A stretch of 61,107 nucleotides of DNA from Planctomycetaceae bacterium (GTDB lineage: Bacteria; Planctomycetota; Planctomycetia; Pirellulales; Pirellulaceae). The notes under the pieces were generated by a model. That model worked only from the letters and a program-made list of their open reading frames with translations. It ran no database searches and was not told the origin of the DNA. Location of the stretch: NCBI GenBank assembly GCA_005778405.1, contig SXOA01000032.1, positions 1 to 61,107 on the forward strand. Reading direction: 5' to 3'. The position numbers and the translations under genes are program-made. Positions 9,319 through 18,627 of the stretch are shown piece after piece; positions within the stretch are counted from its first letter, which is position 1; every line of letters begins with the position of its first letter.

Positions 9319-10662
9319 ATGAATAATCTTAACACGAGCGCTGTCGATCTCCGGGCGCAAGTGACGTGCCCTCATTGCTGGCATAAGTTTCCCCCCGACG
9401 AAGTCCTCTGGATCGCTTCCCATTCGGATCTGACCGGGGATCCTATGCTGCCGGCGGAGAACCAGCGTTTTCTGCCGACGCGTTTTACGGTCCAGGGACA
9501 CGCCATCGACGTGAAGGGGGGGGTCTGCGAGCACTTGGCCTGCCCGAACTGCCACCTGAATCTCCCGCGGGTTTTCCTGGAGATGTCGCCGCTGTTCGTT
9601 TCCATTTTCGGGGCTCCGTTTTGCGGCAAGTCGAACTTTCTCACGGCCATGACCTGGCAGCTAAAGACGTCCCTCCGGACGAACTTTCATCTGGACTTCG
9701 CGGATAAGAGCCCGCTGGCCAATCAGTTCCTGGGGCAAAACCACACCAAACTCTTCAATAATCCCCAGGAAGAAGACCTGGTCATCATCGACAAGACCCA
9801 GCAGGCCGGCGAGCTCTATCAGCCGGTGAACATGAAGGGTGGCCAGCGGGTGCTGCTGCCGCGGCCACTGGTTTATTCGATCAGCCCGGACAAGGGGCAT
9901 CACGCGTTCGATCCCGCCCGCCCGCGCAATCCGTTGTCCCGCGTCCTCTGCCTGTATGACAATGCCGGCGAACAGTTTCTGCCGGGTGGCGAGTCGTCCA
10001 CGCAGCCCTGCAAGCACCTGGCGGTGTCCAAAGTCCGCCTCTTTCTCTTCGATCCGACGCAGCACCCCAAGTTTCGCCGGGCCGTCGTCGCGAAAGCCAA
10101 AGATCCCGACCCGCAATTCATGCAGAGCAAATACTTATATCCGCAGGACCAGGTTCTGGCCGAGGGGGCGCTCCGAATTCGCAATTACCTGGAGACACCG
10201 CTGGCCCAGAGCGAAAAAATACCCGGCCAACTGGTTGTGCTCGTCAGCAAGTTCGACTCCTGCCAGGCCCTCTGCCGCCGCAAGCGCCTGTTTGAGGTTC
10301 CCGTGATTCGCAAGCTTCCCGACGGTGCCAGCGTGATGGACTTGGAAGCGCTCAAGGCCGTCTCGGACGACGTGCGCGGCATGCTGGGAGAGCATGCCGG
10401 CGAAGTCATCAACGAAGCGGAATCGTCCTTTCAGGAAGTCATTTACATTCCCGTCAGTGCCTTTGGCCGGTCGCCGCAGCAGGATGTCGAACGCCCCGAT
10501 ATGTTCCTGATCCGCCCCAAGGATGTGCACTCGCAGTGGACCGAAGTCCCCATGTTGTATGCCCTGCACAAAGTCGCGCCGCGAGTGGTGCCAATCGGAC
10601 AGCGCCAGCTCAATGTTGTTCCCGGTGAGGAAAACCGTGGCCGCTGGAAGGAGACCGGCTGA
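9319..10662 (+). CDS. Zinc-ribbon double-GTPase (DO-GTPase2-type)
   Basis: A 447-aa cytosolic GTPase. The N-terminal zinc ribbon uses CPHC (C17, C20) and CPNC (C75, C78). The P-loop is GAPFCGKS (98-105). A G3-like DNAGE follows at 214-218 in VLCLYDNAGEQF, and a G4-like SKFD at 310-313 in LVVLVSKFD. This arrangement matches the double-GTPase family 2 described by Aravind and colleagues in bacterial conflict and signalling loci, where it is paired with GAP1 proteins. The gene overlaps the next one by a single base (TGATG), so translational coupling with the GAP1-type partner is likely. The assignment to DO-GTPase2 rather than another TRAFAC-like clade is by memory of motifs, not by search. Confidence 0.85.
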   Translation: MNNLNTSAVDLRAQVTCPHCWHKFPPDEVLWIASHSDLTGDPMLPAENQRFLPTRFTVQGHAIDVKGGVCEHLACPNCHLNLPRVFLEMSPLFVSIFGAPFCGKSNFLTAMTWQLKTSLRTNFHLDFADKSPLANQFLGQNHTKLFNNPQEEDLVIIDKTQQAGELYQPVNMKGGQRVLLPRPLVYSISPDKGHHAFDPARPRNPLSRVLCLYDNAGEQFLPGGESSTQPCKHLAVSKVRLFLFDPTQHPKFRRAVVAKAKDPDPQFMQSKYLYPQDQVLAEGALRIRNYLETPLAQSEKIPGQLVVLVSKFDSCQALCRRKRLFEVPVIRKLPDGASVMDLEALKAVSDDVRGMLGEHAGEVINEAESSFQEVIYIPVSAFGRSPQQDVERPDMFLIRPKDVHSQWTEVPMLYALHKVAPRVVPIGQRQLNVVPGEENRGRWKETG

Positions 10663-13232
10663 TGAGCCAGGAGATTATTTACACCTCGGCACAGAAGGGA
10701 CTCCGCTCCGGATCGTTCGGCTTTTGCACCGTCTGCTCCACGGCCGGGATGGAACCGAACATGGCGGACTTTCTGGAAGGGATCAGCGCCTATCCCCATC
10801 CTTATAAGCCGCCGGACCCGCGAACCAGCCAAAACCCCGTCAACTTTTCGCACATCATTTGGACCATTGGCGGCCAGCGGTTTCACGTTCTCTCGCGGGT
10901 CTGCGACGCCGGCCTCGACTATACGGGCCGCACCAATCTGCTGGCCCATCACATTGCCCTGACGCGCCGCGAAGCGGAAGCGGCAATCGGCGGGCCGGCG
11001 TTTGTTCTTACGGACGACCACTTCACGGTGAGTCAGTGGGACGGGCAATTGAGAACGCTGCCCGGTCGGCGGCCGCGGATGGACGACGTTGCTCTCGAGC
11101 CCTGCCGCAATTGGCAACTCGCGGCGGGGGACGCTGGCTATGCCGGCGTCTTGGCGGAATCGTGTTTGGAAAAAGGTGGCCGCCCCGTCACCGTCATTTA
11201 CAAGGCAGGGACCGACGTACTGGCCTTGGTGAGCGAAGCCCTCAGCTTGCTCCCCGCGGAAAAACGCTGGAACGTCACGTTCAGCACTTTCTACACCAAG
11301 ATCTACTCCAGCTTTGAATGCCAGTGGCGGTTCGTTTTCACCGGTTCGCCAGATGCCGCGGTTGCGCGGAAGAACCCTCATTCGTTCGTGATTGACCTGG
11401 CGGGGCCGAAGCCGCCGGAACAAACCAAGGGAGGCGCGCTGGTCGAAGCGGCTCGTGCCGGACAATTCTCGGAGCGGCAGGCAGCCGCACCGTTAACGGC
11501 ATCCGCCGGTGTCTACGTTCCTTCTTCCAGCCGCACCCGGCCGCCCAACCTGCCCCCCATTCCCCAGCCGAATCCGCTCGGGGAAGTCGATGCACGCCTC
11601 CGGCCGCCGGAAATGGTGACAGCGGCGAACCAGGAGCCCATTGCCGCCGTTCCCAACCCCTTCCATCGCCGCCCTCGCAAAACGTCCGGCATGACCCTGG
11701 CGGTGGCCTTCTTGGGAAGCCTCTGCGTCTCGCTGATCGCCATTCTGGCCTTCATGATCCTCCGCAAACCGCCGGAAAATAGGGTGGTGCAGGTTCCGTA
11801 CAAGAACATCCAGCCGCCGGTCACGCCGCGAGAGAATCCCAGCAAGCGCACTGCGAACGACAAAAAACACCGGCCCGAAACCGATACGGAGCCTGCGGTT
11901 GCCGTGCCGATCAATGTCGAGCCCGAGCCCAAACCGATGGACCCAGTTGAACCTTCTCCTGCGACCACGGTTCCTGAACCGACGAAGCCTGTCGAGCCTC
12001 CTCCGCCAGTCGAACCCGATCATCCGCCGATGTTTGACCTGAAAGAGCGCAAGGGAAGGCTACGCTTGCCCGCGCGCACCGGCGGTTCCAACCTAAGCGG
12101 AACGTCAGGCCCTTCGGCGGGTCCGCTGCTGGCCAAAGTGTATGCGCCGATGGTCAGCGATTGTGATTTGACATTGTTGGGAGTTGAAAAGGCGTTTGGA
12201 AGCGCGCTTTCGGGGAATATCAAACTGGATCGAAAGGATGTCAGCGGTGTCCGGTCGTGGGCGGTCATTCGCATGCCCATTGGCGCGCTTTCCGGCAATC
12301 CAGTGACGCTCGGAACATTTAGGCTCACCGGTCAGGACTTGAGTTTTCATTGGAACCCAACGGTTCCTCCGTCCGCTAAACCAGATGCACTCCGTTACTG
12401 CATGCTCAAGGTAGAGGTTGGCGGAGATTCACAGGTCTGCCGATTATCGGAACCGATGGAGGTGCCACCGATCAAGTTCGAAAAGCTCGCCACGGGCTCG
12501 GCATTCAAAGTGGATTTGCCCCGCATGGATGCGTCCATGTTGCCCGATGTGGAGAGTCTCTCCTTGCAGATCAAGCCTGTTGATTTTCCCGGCAAAGTGG
12601 AACAGATTCCCGCAGAGCCGATTCCCCCCGGCAAATCTCAGTCAATTCAAATCCTGGGCAAAACCGACAAGGAAGGAGCCCTTCTGGAATTGACGGTGCT
12701 CTTTTCTTTCGACAAAGACAAGGACAATGAGGACGGACGAGAGATTCGAGTCAAGGGAGTGGAAAACTATCTGGGTAAACTCAACCTCAAGGACGCCATT
12801 GAATCAGGCCGCCCGCTTTCGATCAAGGATCTGAATGTTCGTTTGAAGGATAAGAAGGATCGGGTCAAGGTTTTTGAGCAGAAGGCCAAAAAGGAAGACA
12901 ACGACTTGCAAAAGGAGAATGCTTCGCTGAAGCCAAAGATTGACCAGCTCACGAACTTTGCGAAGATCTCGAAGGATAAAGAGGCCATCAAGGAGGCGGA
13001 ACGGAAAAAGGAAGGTCTTGTCGAGGAATTGCGGCGGGTACAAGAATCCGCTGATATCGCCAAAGAAAAGGTGATCGACGCAAAGGGAATCGAAAAGCAG
13101 GTCCAGGAAACGCTCGATCTCGCGCAGCAACTGATCGACAAAAAGAGCTCCCTGGAATATCGGATTTTCATCATGGTGAATGAGGAAGAAGTGGAGCTCT
13201 ACCGCAGCAAGGGATTTACGCGGGAGTTTTGA
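10662..13232 (+). CDS. GAP1-N2-type GTPase-associated membrane protein
   Basis: An 856-aa protein. Residues about 1-250 match the GAP1-N2 pattern: IIYTSAQKGLRSGSFGFCTV at the start, NPVNFSHIIWTIGGQRFHVLSR, and DAGLDYTGRTNLLAHHIAL. A Pro-rich linker is followed by one membrane helix (about 343-366), a second charged Pro/Glu linker, and a C-terminal region (about 490-856) with a beta-rich part and a coiled coil (about 735-830). That C-terminal region is clearly related to the next gene. GAP1-N2 proteins are the established partners of double-GTPases, and the one-base overlap with the GTPase gene supports a complex. Whether it stimulates GTP hydrolysis is not shown. Confidence 0.85.
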   Translation: MSQEIIYTSAQKGLRSGSFGFCTVCSTAGMEPNMADFLEGISAYPHPYKPPDPRTSQNPVNFSHIIWTIGGQRFHVLSRVCDAGLDYTGRTNLLAHHIALTRREAEAAIGGPAFVLTDDHFTVSQWDGQLRTLPGRRPRMDDVALEPCRNWQLAAGDAGYAGVLAESCLEKGGRPVTVIYKAGTDVLALVSEALSLLPAEKRWNVTFSTFYTKIYSSFECQWRFVFTGSPDAAVARKNPHSFVIDLAGPKPPEQTKGGALVEAARAGQFSERQAAAPLTASAGVYVPSSSRTRPPNLPPIPQPNPLGEVDARLRPPEMVTAANQEPIAAVPNPFHRRPRKTSGMTLAVAFLGSLCVSLIAILAFMILRKPPENRVVQVPYKNIQPPVTPRENPSKRTANDKKHRPETDTEPAVAVPINVEPEPKPMDPVEPSPATTVPEPTKPVEPPPPVEPDHPPMFDLKERKGRLRLPARTGGSNLSGTSGPSAGPLLAKVYAPMVSDCDLTLLGVEKAFGSALSGNIKLDRKDVSGVRSWAVIRMPIGALSGNPVTLGTFRLTGQDLSFHWNPTVPPSAKPDALRYCMLKVEVGGDSQVCRLSEPMEVPPIKFEKLATGSAFKVDLPRMDASMLPDVESLSLQIKPVDFPGKVEQIPAEPIPPGKSQSIQILGKTDKEGALLELTVLFSFDKDKDNEDGREIRVKGVENYLGKLNLKDAIESGRPLSIKDLNVRLKDKKDRVKVFEQKAKKEDNDLQKENASLKPKIDQLTNFAKISKDKEAIKEAERKKEGLVEELRRVQESADIAKEKVIDAKGIEKQVQETLDLAQQLIDKKSSLEYRIFIMVNEEEVELYRSKGFTREF

Positions 13233-13247
13233 CGCAGGAGTTTTTTC

Positions 13248-14900
13248 ATGGCAGGCAAACGACCACCGCCGTCGCCGATCAGACCGGGAGGAGGCATGCG
13301 CCCTCCCCCGCTGCCGGTCGGCGCTGCGCCGAGCGCGGTGGGCGGGAGCCTGGGACTCAAGATTGGTTTGGGAGTGGGGATTGGGCTCGTGGCCGTGGTG
13401 TTGCTCGGGGGTGGAGCCTGGGGATTGCTCCAAGTGCTGGGTCGCGGAGGGAACGCTTCCGTGGCCTCGGTCGAAAGCAAAGAACCAGTGCCCCCACCGA
13501 CAGCGAAATCCGCTCAGGAAAAGAACCCGGACTCTACCGAAGTTGGTCCGGCAGAGCCGCCGGAGAAGCAGTCGCCCAAGGTGGTTCCGGTTAAGCCTGC
13601 AGAGCCTCCTTTCAAGAACGGGCCGCCGACAGGAACGGAACGAACAACCCCGGGACCAGCACCGACAAATGCCTCGGCAACGACGACTCCCGCGGTCACA
13701 CCACCGGCTTCGACTGCGCCTCCGGCCGTGTCGCCCCCTTCTCCTGAGGTGACTCCCACGGTTCCAGCGTCCCCTGCCACCACGCCGACTGCCGGTTCCC
13801 CTCTCGACGATGTCCGCCAGCGTGGCAATTTTCTGCTCATTCCCGAGCCAAAGATCACCAGCAGTGTCGAGCTTGCGAAGATCGAAGTCGCCAAGCCGGC
13901 GGATTGCGATTTGGTGGTGCTCGGGGTCGAAGACCTGTTGCCGATGGGGCAAGCCATCAAACTGGACCGGGCCGATGCCGCCGACAAACGGACCTGGACG
14001 GTCTCCCTCAAAGGGAATGGATCGCTCAACAAGGACCGAGCCGTCGCCGATTTTACGCTCAGCGGAAAAACCCTGGCGTTTCAGTGGCGGCCCGGTGCCG
14101 CGGCGGGCTCGCTGCCGCTGAATTATTGCCTGCTGGAGATTGACGCCGGCGGCGAGAAAGAGCTTTGCCGCCTGGCCAAGCCGATTCCGCTGAAACCGTT
14201 GAAAATCACGCCGGGGGAAACCGCCAGCATCGAATTCAACCTCCCCGTCGGCATCGCGCTGAAGGGGCAGGTGCTACGACTGGAAGTTACACCCATCGAT
14301 TTTCCTTCCGTGCAGTTCCAAGCCAACCAGGGGCTGCCTCCCGGTAAGAACACGACGATGACGGTCACCGGCTCCGCCAGCGGCACCCTTCCGCCGGACT
14401 TGGAGGTGGACGTAAAGTTTGAATGCACCGGCGGCAAGGCGATCATCAAACTCGCCTCCACCGCCCCCTGGCCACCCGACGCCAAGGGCAAGAGCACGAA
14501 GGGAAAGGTTTCCGCGGCCCTGTTGGATTCCAAGAAGAAGGAAGTGGCCAAAAAGGTCACTTCTCTCCAGAAAAAGAAGACGCTCCTGGAAGGGGACATG
14601 GACAGTCTGCTAAAGGAGCAAAAGCTGCTCGCCGCCTTCATGCCCCGAACCTTTGACGAACGGAATCAATTGGCCTTCAAGCAGACCCAATTGACCCAGG
14701 ACATCGTCAATGTACAAACGCTTCTGGACACCGCCACGGCCCAGCACGATGCGGCCGCCGCCAGCGTCAACTGGTGCGACGATATGCTCGCCCTCCTCAA
14801 GGAATTGGATGCAAAGTCCCGACTGGGGATTCGCATTTACCGTGAAGTTGGCAAGGAAGTCGTTGAGATCATCGCAGCCGATGCCACCGCCGCCCCATAA
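13248..14900 (+). CDS. Single-pass membrane protein, paralogue of the GAP1-N2 protein C-terminus
   Basis: A 550-aa protein with a Pro/Gly-rich N-terminus, one membrane helix (about 37-62), a P/T/A-rich linker to about 185, then a beta-rich domain and coiled coil. The last part aligns with the preceding protein: DCDLVVLGVEDL against DCDLTLLGVEKA, LAFQWRP against LSFHWNP, NYCLLEIDAGGEKELCRLAKPI against RYCMLKVEVGGDSQVCRLSEPM, and a closing LGIRIYREVGKEVVEI against LEYRIFIMVNEEEVEL. It therefore arose by duplication within the operon, keeping the extracytoplasmic part and losing the GAP1-N2 head. Start ATG follows GCAGGAG. Confidence 0.8.
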   Translation: MAGKRPPPSPIRPGGGMRPPPLPVGAAPSAVGGSLGLKIGLGVGIGLVAVVLLGGGAWGLLQVLGRGGNASVASVESKEPVPPPTAKSAQEKNPDSTEVGPAEPPEKQSPKVVPVKPAEPPFKNGPPTGTERTTPGPAPTNASATTTPAVTPPASTAPPAVSPPSPEVTPTVPASPATTPTAGSPLDDVRQRGNFLLIPEPKITSSVELAKIEVAKPADCDLVVLGVEDLLPMGQAIKLDRADAADKRTWTVSLKGNGSLNKDRAVADFTLSGKTLAFQWRPGAAAGSLPLNYCLLEIDAGGEKELCRLAKPIPLKPLKITPGETASIEFNLPVGIALKGQVLRLEVTPIDFPSVQFQANQGLPPGKNTTMTVTGSASGTLPPDLEVDVKFECTGGKAIIKLASTAPWPPDAKGKSTKGKVSAALLDSKKKEVAKKVTSLQKKKTLLEGDMDSLLKEQKLLAAFMPRTFDERNQLAFKQTQLTQDIVNVQTLLDTATAQHDAAAASVNWCDDMLALLKELDAKSRLGIRIYREVGKEVVEIIAADATAAP

Positions 14901-14913
14901 TTGAGACGTCATC

Positions 14914-17865
14914 ATGGCCGGTCAACAATTCTCCCTGAAAGCGCTGCAAACGCTCGTCGAGCGGATCAAGCGGATGGTTGGTCCCGATGCCGTCATCTCG
15001 GATGATGTGCTGACAGAAGCGATGCGCGAGTATGAAGAGATTGTCGAAAAGTCGAACGAACGCTTGCAGGAATGCGACGAATTGCTAAGGGACGGCCACC
15101 GGGCGCAGGCCCTGCAAAAGTGCGAGGTGGAGCCCGATCTGTTTCGCGTGATCGAGCTGCTCGAATTCCCGCAGCGGCAGTTGTGGGAAGCGCTACTGGT
15201 GGAGATGGGTTACCCTGCTCCGCCGGTCCCCCTGATGGATATCGTGGCCGAGCTCAATGAGGCCTATAACCTCGAAAAGCCCCTGGCGGACCTGATGCGG
15301 CTGCACCGGCTGCATGCGCTGGCGGGCAGCCCGCTGCGGACGCGGCTCGACTTCTTGCGCAAGATTGCCCAGAAGGATTCGGCGACGGCCATCTGGCGCG
15401 AGGACGTGAAGACGTACGAACGAGCCCGACTGCAACAGGTGGAGGAAGACCTGGTGAAGGCGGAGCGGCAGCGCGACGCTTCCCTGGCTGCGCTTTTGGA
15501 GCGCGAGGTCAGACCCGGAGAATGGACTATTCCCGTCCCTCCGGCCCTGGTCGAAAACGCCGTCCGCATCCATACCGAGCTCCGCCGCGCTACTGCGAAG
15601 GAGCGGCTGAAAAAACTGGCCGTGGAATTGCACGAGACCTATGGTTCCAGGGAAATGCCACGCGCCCGGCAATTGCGCGCCGCTTGGAATGGACAGGCCG
15701 CCATCGCCCAACTCGCGGCCACGGATCCCTTGCTCGAAGAAGTGGAGCCTGCGTTCAACTGGCTGGATCGTGAAGAAGAGAAAATCCGCATCGCCGAGGA
15801 GCACAAAGCCGCCATAGCCGGGCTCGAGCAGGCGCTCGATGCGGGTGCCAGTCGCATCGACCTGGAGCGATGCTACAACCAGGTGGAGCGGGCGGGACAG
15901 GTCCCGCTGGAATTGGCCACCAAGACCAGCGAGCGAATCAGGGCCCTGGAGGTCTGGCAAAAGCGGCGGCTGGTGATGGTCGCCTTCTTTTCGGTCTTGT
16001 TTATCGGCTGCGCGGCCGCGAGCGTGTATTGGTACATCGGCGTGCGGACCCGCGCGGAAGAATTCGCCCGCCAGGTAGAAGGGCTGCGGCAACTTGTCGA
16101 GGAACAAAAAGTCCCAGCCGCCGACGAGTATCTGACGGACCTCAAGGCCAAGTCTCCCGCTGCCTTCGAGAGTCCCGAGATTCAAAAGCTGGCGGCAGAT
16201 TTGCAGATTCTCAAGGACAAGGAGCAAAGCCGGCTGGTAGCCCGCGAGCGGACCATATCCGCTATTCAGGCGGCCCTGAAGGATAACACCTGGAGCCGCC
16301 TGGAACTGGCGCACAACGATGTGGACGAGGCTCTGAAGCTCTGCCTAGGAGATGTGGAGCAGCGCGAAGTGCAGGATCTGCAAGGGGAGATCCGTTTGGC
16401 CATCCGCAAACATCAGGAGGCCAAGGACAAAGAATTTACCACCGAGCTGAGGTCCATTGCGGACGCCGTCACCGCCGTCAACCCCAGCGATGCATCCGCG
16501 ATTGCCCAACTCAAAAGCCGGTCCCAGAGCTTGCAAAAGATGCTCCGTGTTTCCGTCGATCTTACCCGCCAGGTGGAGCCCCTGATCCTCAAGCTGGATA
16601 GCATGGCCGGCACCGATGCCGCCCGCCGCATGGAACAGGCAGCGATGAAAAAGATCGACGAGGCGGTGGGCCAGATCGGCCCTTATGCCCAAGCGCTACA
16701 GGAGTATGTCCAAAAATTTCCCGGTACCGCCCGTTCCGCGATTTTCACCAAGCTCGTGCAGGATGAAGCCCCGTTGTGGAGCGGCGTGGAAAAGTGGAAC
16801 GCCTTGCTGGAGAAGTGGTCGGCCATCGACTTCCGCTTTGTGACCCCCGCCAAGGCCAAAGAGCTTCTGGCTGAGGCGGACGCCTTGCTCCAAACCAACG
16901 GAGATTTTCCCGCAGTTCCGGCGATCAAAGAGCTGCAACCATTTCTGGAAGCCGTTACCAAACGGCTTGATGACGCTGGAGAACGAACGCATAAGGCTAT
17001 GTATCCCCGCATCGATGATCGCCGGGTTTCCGCGGTGGACATGGTCATTACCTCGGATGAAAAGCGGTTCTATTTCGATAAAGCCCCCATCGACAGCACC
17101 ACCAAGGAAGGGGAAATTGCGTTCTTTGCTTTCAAGGACGGGAGCTTGTCCGAATGGAAGCGGATGACGCTGGACGTCAAGAAGATTGCCACACCCAAAA
17201 AGGTGGAGGGAGCCGAGGGGGCCAGCGCCTATGTTTGGACTTCGCCGCAGCGGCGGGTCCGCGACAAAACCATCTTGCTGCTGGATAAGCTCAACGACGA
17301 TAACTGGGAAAAAACTTTCAACATTCTCCTGGCGATGCTCGATGACGAGCCGCAAATGGACCCGCTGCTGACTCTGCAACTCACGCAGATTTTTCTCGAG
17401 ACCGGCTGTCAGGGAAGCTACTGCCTGCAAAAGGGATTTAAGCCCAATCTGGATTTGCTGGCGACGGTAAATGTCAGCATTGAGTCCAATTGGATCGACC
17501 CCGATGACGTGGAAGCGGGCCGGGCTCGCAAATCCGCGGAGGACGTTCTCCGCCGCTTGACCAACCGCAAAATATGCGTCGATGCCAGCGTGGCATTATT
17601 TGGGAAGCTGGAAAAGGCCTCGCGCGGAACAAGGTACAGTGTTGGCGGCTGGCTGCATCGGGATTTGGGGGGGGCCTGGGTCGCTTCTTTGCCCAGGCTT
17701 GCTCCCGAAACCACTGCGGACCTGTTCGTTATTCTTCGCAGCGAAGCTGGCGAGGTGCAGGCGAAAAAAGTCGGCGCGTGCAAAGCCGGCGAAGCAACGC
17801 TGGACGAGCTGGCGGCGGATCTACGCATGGAAGGGCGGCTGCTTTACGTCGTCACTGCGAACTAG
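14914..17865 (+). CDS. Large helical membrane protein of the GTPase operon
   Basis: A 983-aa protein that I cannot assign to a named family. About 340 residues of charged helical sequence (many Glu/Arg/Leu repeats, likely coiled coil or TPR-like) precede one membrane helix (about 350-372, LVMVAFFSVLFIGCAAASVYWYIGV), followed by about 280 more helical residues and a globular C-terminus (about 690-983). The position between the GAP1-type genes and the GYF_2/ExbB genes makes it a probable structural part of the same complex. It is comparable to the middle or C-terminal GAP1 partner genes of known double-GTPase loci, but this is inference from context. Confidence 0.7.
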   Translation: MAGQQFSLKALQTLVERIKRMVGPDAVISDDVLTEAMREYEEIVEKSNERLQECDELLRDGHRAQALQKCEVEPDLFRVIELLEFPQRQLWEALLVEMGYPAPPVPLMDIVAELNEAYNLEKPLADLMRLHRLHALAGSPLRTRLDFLRKIAQKDSATAIWREDVKTYERARLQQVEEDLVKAERQRDASLAALLEREVRPGEWTIPVPPALVENAVRIHTELRRATAKERLKKLAVELHETYGSREMPRARQLRAAWNGQAAIAQLAATDPLLEEVEPAFNWLDREEEKIRIAEEHKAAIAGLEQALDAGASRIDLERCYNQVERAGQVPLELATKTSERIRALEVWQKRRLVMVAFFSVLFIGCAAASVYWYIGVRTRAEEFARQVEGLRQLVEEQKVPAADEYLTDLKAKSPAAFESPEIQKLAADLQILKDKEQSRLVARERTISAIQAALKDNTWSRLELAHNDVDEALKLCLGDVEQREVQDLQGEIRLAIRKHQEAKDKEFTTELRSIADAVTAVNPSDASAIAQLKSRSQSLQKMLRVSVDLTRQVEPLILKLDSMAGTDAARRMEQAAMKKIDEAVGQIGPYAQALQEYVQKFPGTARSAIFTKLVQDEAPLWSGVEKWNALLEKWSAIDFRFVTPAKAKELLAEADALLQTNGDFPAVPAIKELQPFLEAVTKRLDDAGERTHKAMYPRIDDRRVSAVDMVITSDEKRFYFDKAPIDSTTKEGEIAFFAFKDGSLSEWKRMTLDVKKIATPKKVEGAEGASAYVWTSPQRRVRDKTILLLDKLNDDNWEKTFNILLAMLDDEPQMDPLLTLQLTQIFLETGCQGSYCLQKGFKPNLDLLATVNVSIESNWIDPDDVEAGRARKSAEDVLRRLTNRKICVDASVALFGKLEKASRGTRYSVGGWLHRDLGGAWVASLPRLAPETTADLFVILRSEAGEVQAKKVGACKAGEATLDELAADLRMEGRLLYVVTAN

Positions 17866-17872
17866 CCTATTC

Positions 17873-18616
17873 ATGATTTACTACATTCGACTTCGCGGTG
17901 AAGAGCAAGGGCCGTTCCCAGCCGAGCAGTTGCAAAAACTGGCGGCTCGCGGCCGGTTCGGGCGGCACTACGAAGTCTCCACAGATGGTGCCCATTGGTC
18001 TCGGGCCGAAAACTATCCCGAGCTCTTTCCACGACCACCCGCGCCGGTTCCCAGACAGAAAGCTCAGCCGGAAAAGGGAAGTGAGCTTTCCCTGGCCGCC
18101 CCTGCCGAGGAGGCCGGTCCTAGCGATGGCGAAGAGCCCCTCGTGGAATGGTTCTATACGCACGACAATGCGGAAATGGGGCCGCTCACGGGACCTCAAA
18201 TGCGCCGCGCCGTGGAAATGGGTCAGGTCCAGCCCGGCGACTTCGTTTGGTCCGAAGGAATGAATAGTTGGCGCAAACTGCAGGAAGTGCCTGAGCTGGC
18301 ACGCCTGCTGGGGGGACTGCCAGCCACGGCGTCGGCGGGGCCAACCGGTATCACCATGGCGCCGCTAGCGGTCGCCAGTTTCGTGCTGGGCCTGCTGGGA
18401 ATGACTGTGTTTCCCTTCCTGGGAAGCGTGCTCGCCATCGTTTTTGGCCACGTTGCTTTGCGGCAGGTCCATGCTTCTCAGCAAAAATTGGGGGGCAAAG
18501 GATTGGCGATCACCGGACTGGTGCTCGGTTACCTGGTGCTCATTCCTGGCGTGATTGTGCTCATTGTGTTTCTGGCGATTATCGCACTGGCCCCCAGCGG
18601 TACAACAGTTGGATAA
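17873..18616 (+). CDS. Double GYF_2 domain protein with DUF4190-like membrane hairpin
   Basis: The start ATG at 17873 lies 8 bases after the preceding stop, giving 247 aa. The first GYF_2-type domain is at residues 1-50 (IYYIRLRGEEQGPFPAEQL...HWSRAENYPELF) and the second at about 86-142 (WFYTHDNAEMGPLTGPQM...MNSWRKLQEVPELARLL). GYF_2 domains are bacterial relatives of peptide-binding GYF domains. The C-terminus is a DUF4190-like two-helix membrane segment (LAVASFVLGLLGMTVFPFLG and LAITGLVLGYLVLIPGVIVLI). Pro-rich linkers in the neighbouring operon proteins are natural candidates as GYF ligands. A longer upstream reading in the same frame overlaps the preceding gene and is rejected. Confidence 0.88.
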   Translation: MIYYIRLRGEEQGPFPAEQLQKLAARGRFGRHYEVSTDGAHWSRAENYPELFPRPPAPVPRQKAQPEKGSELSLAAPAEEAGPSDGEEPLVEWFYTHDNAEMGPLTGPQMRRAVEMGQVQPGDFVWSEGMNSWRKLQEVPELARLLGGLPATASAGPTGITMAPLAVASFVLGLLGMTVFPFLGSVLAIVFGHVALRQVHASQQKLGGKGLAITGLVLGYLVLIPGVIVLIVFLAIIALAPSGTTVG

Positions 18617-18627
18617 GATGAGGAAAC

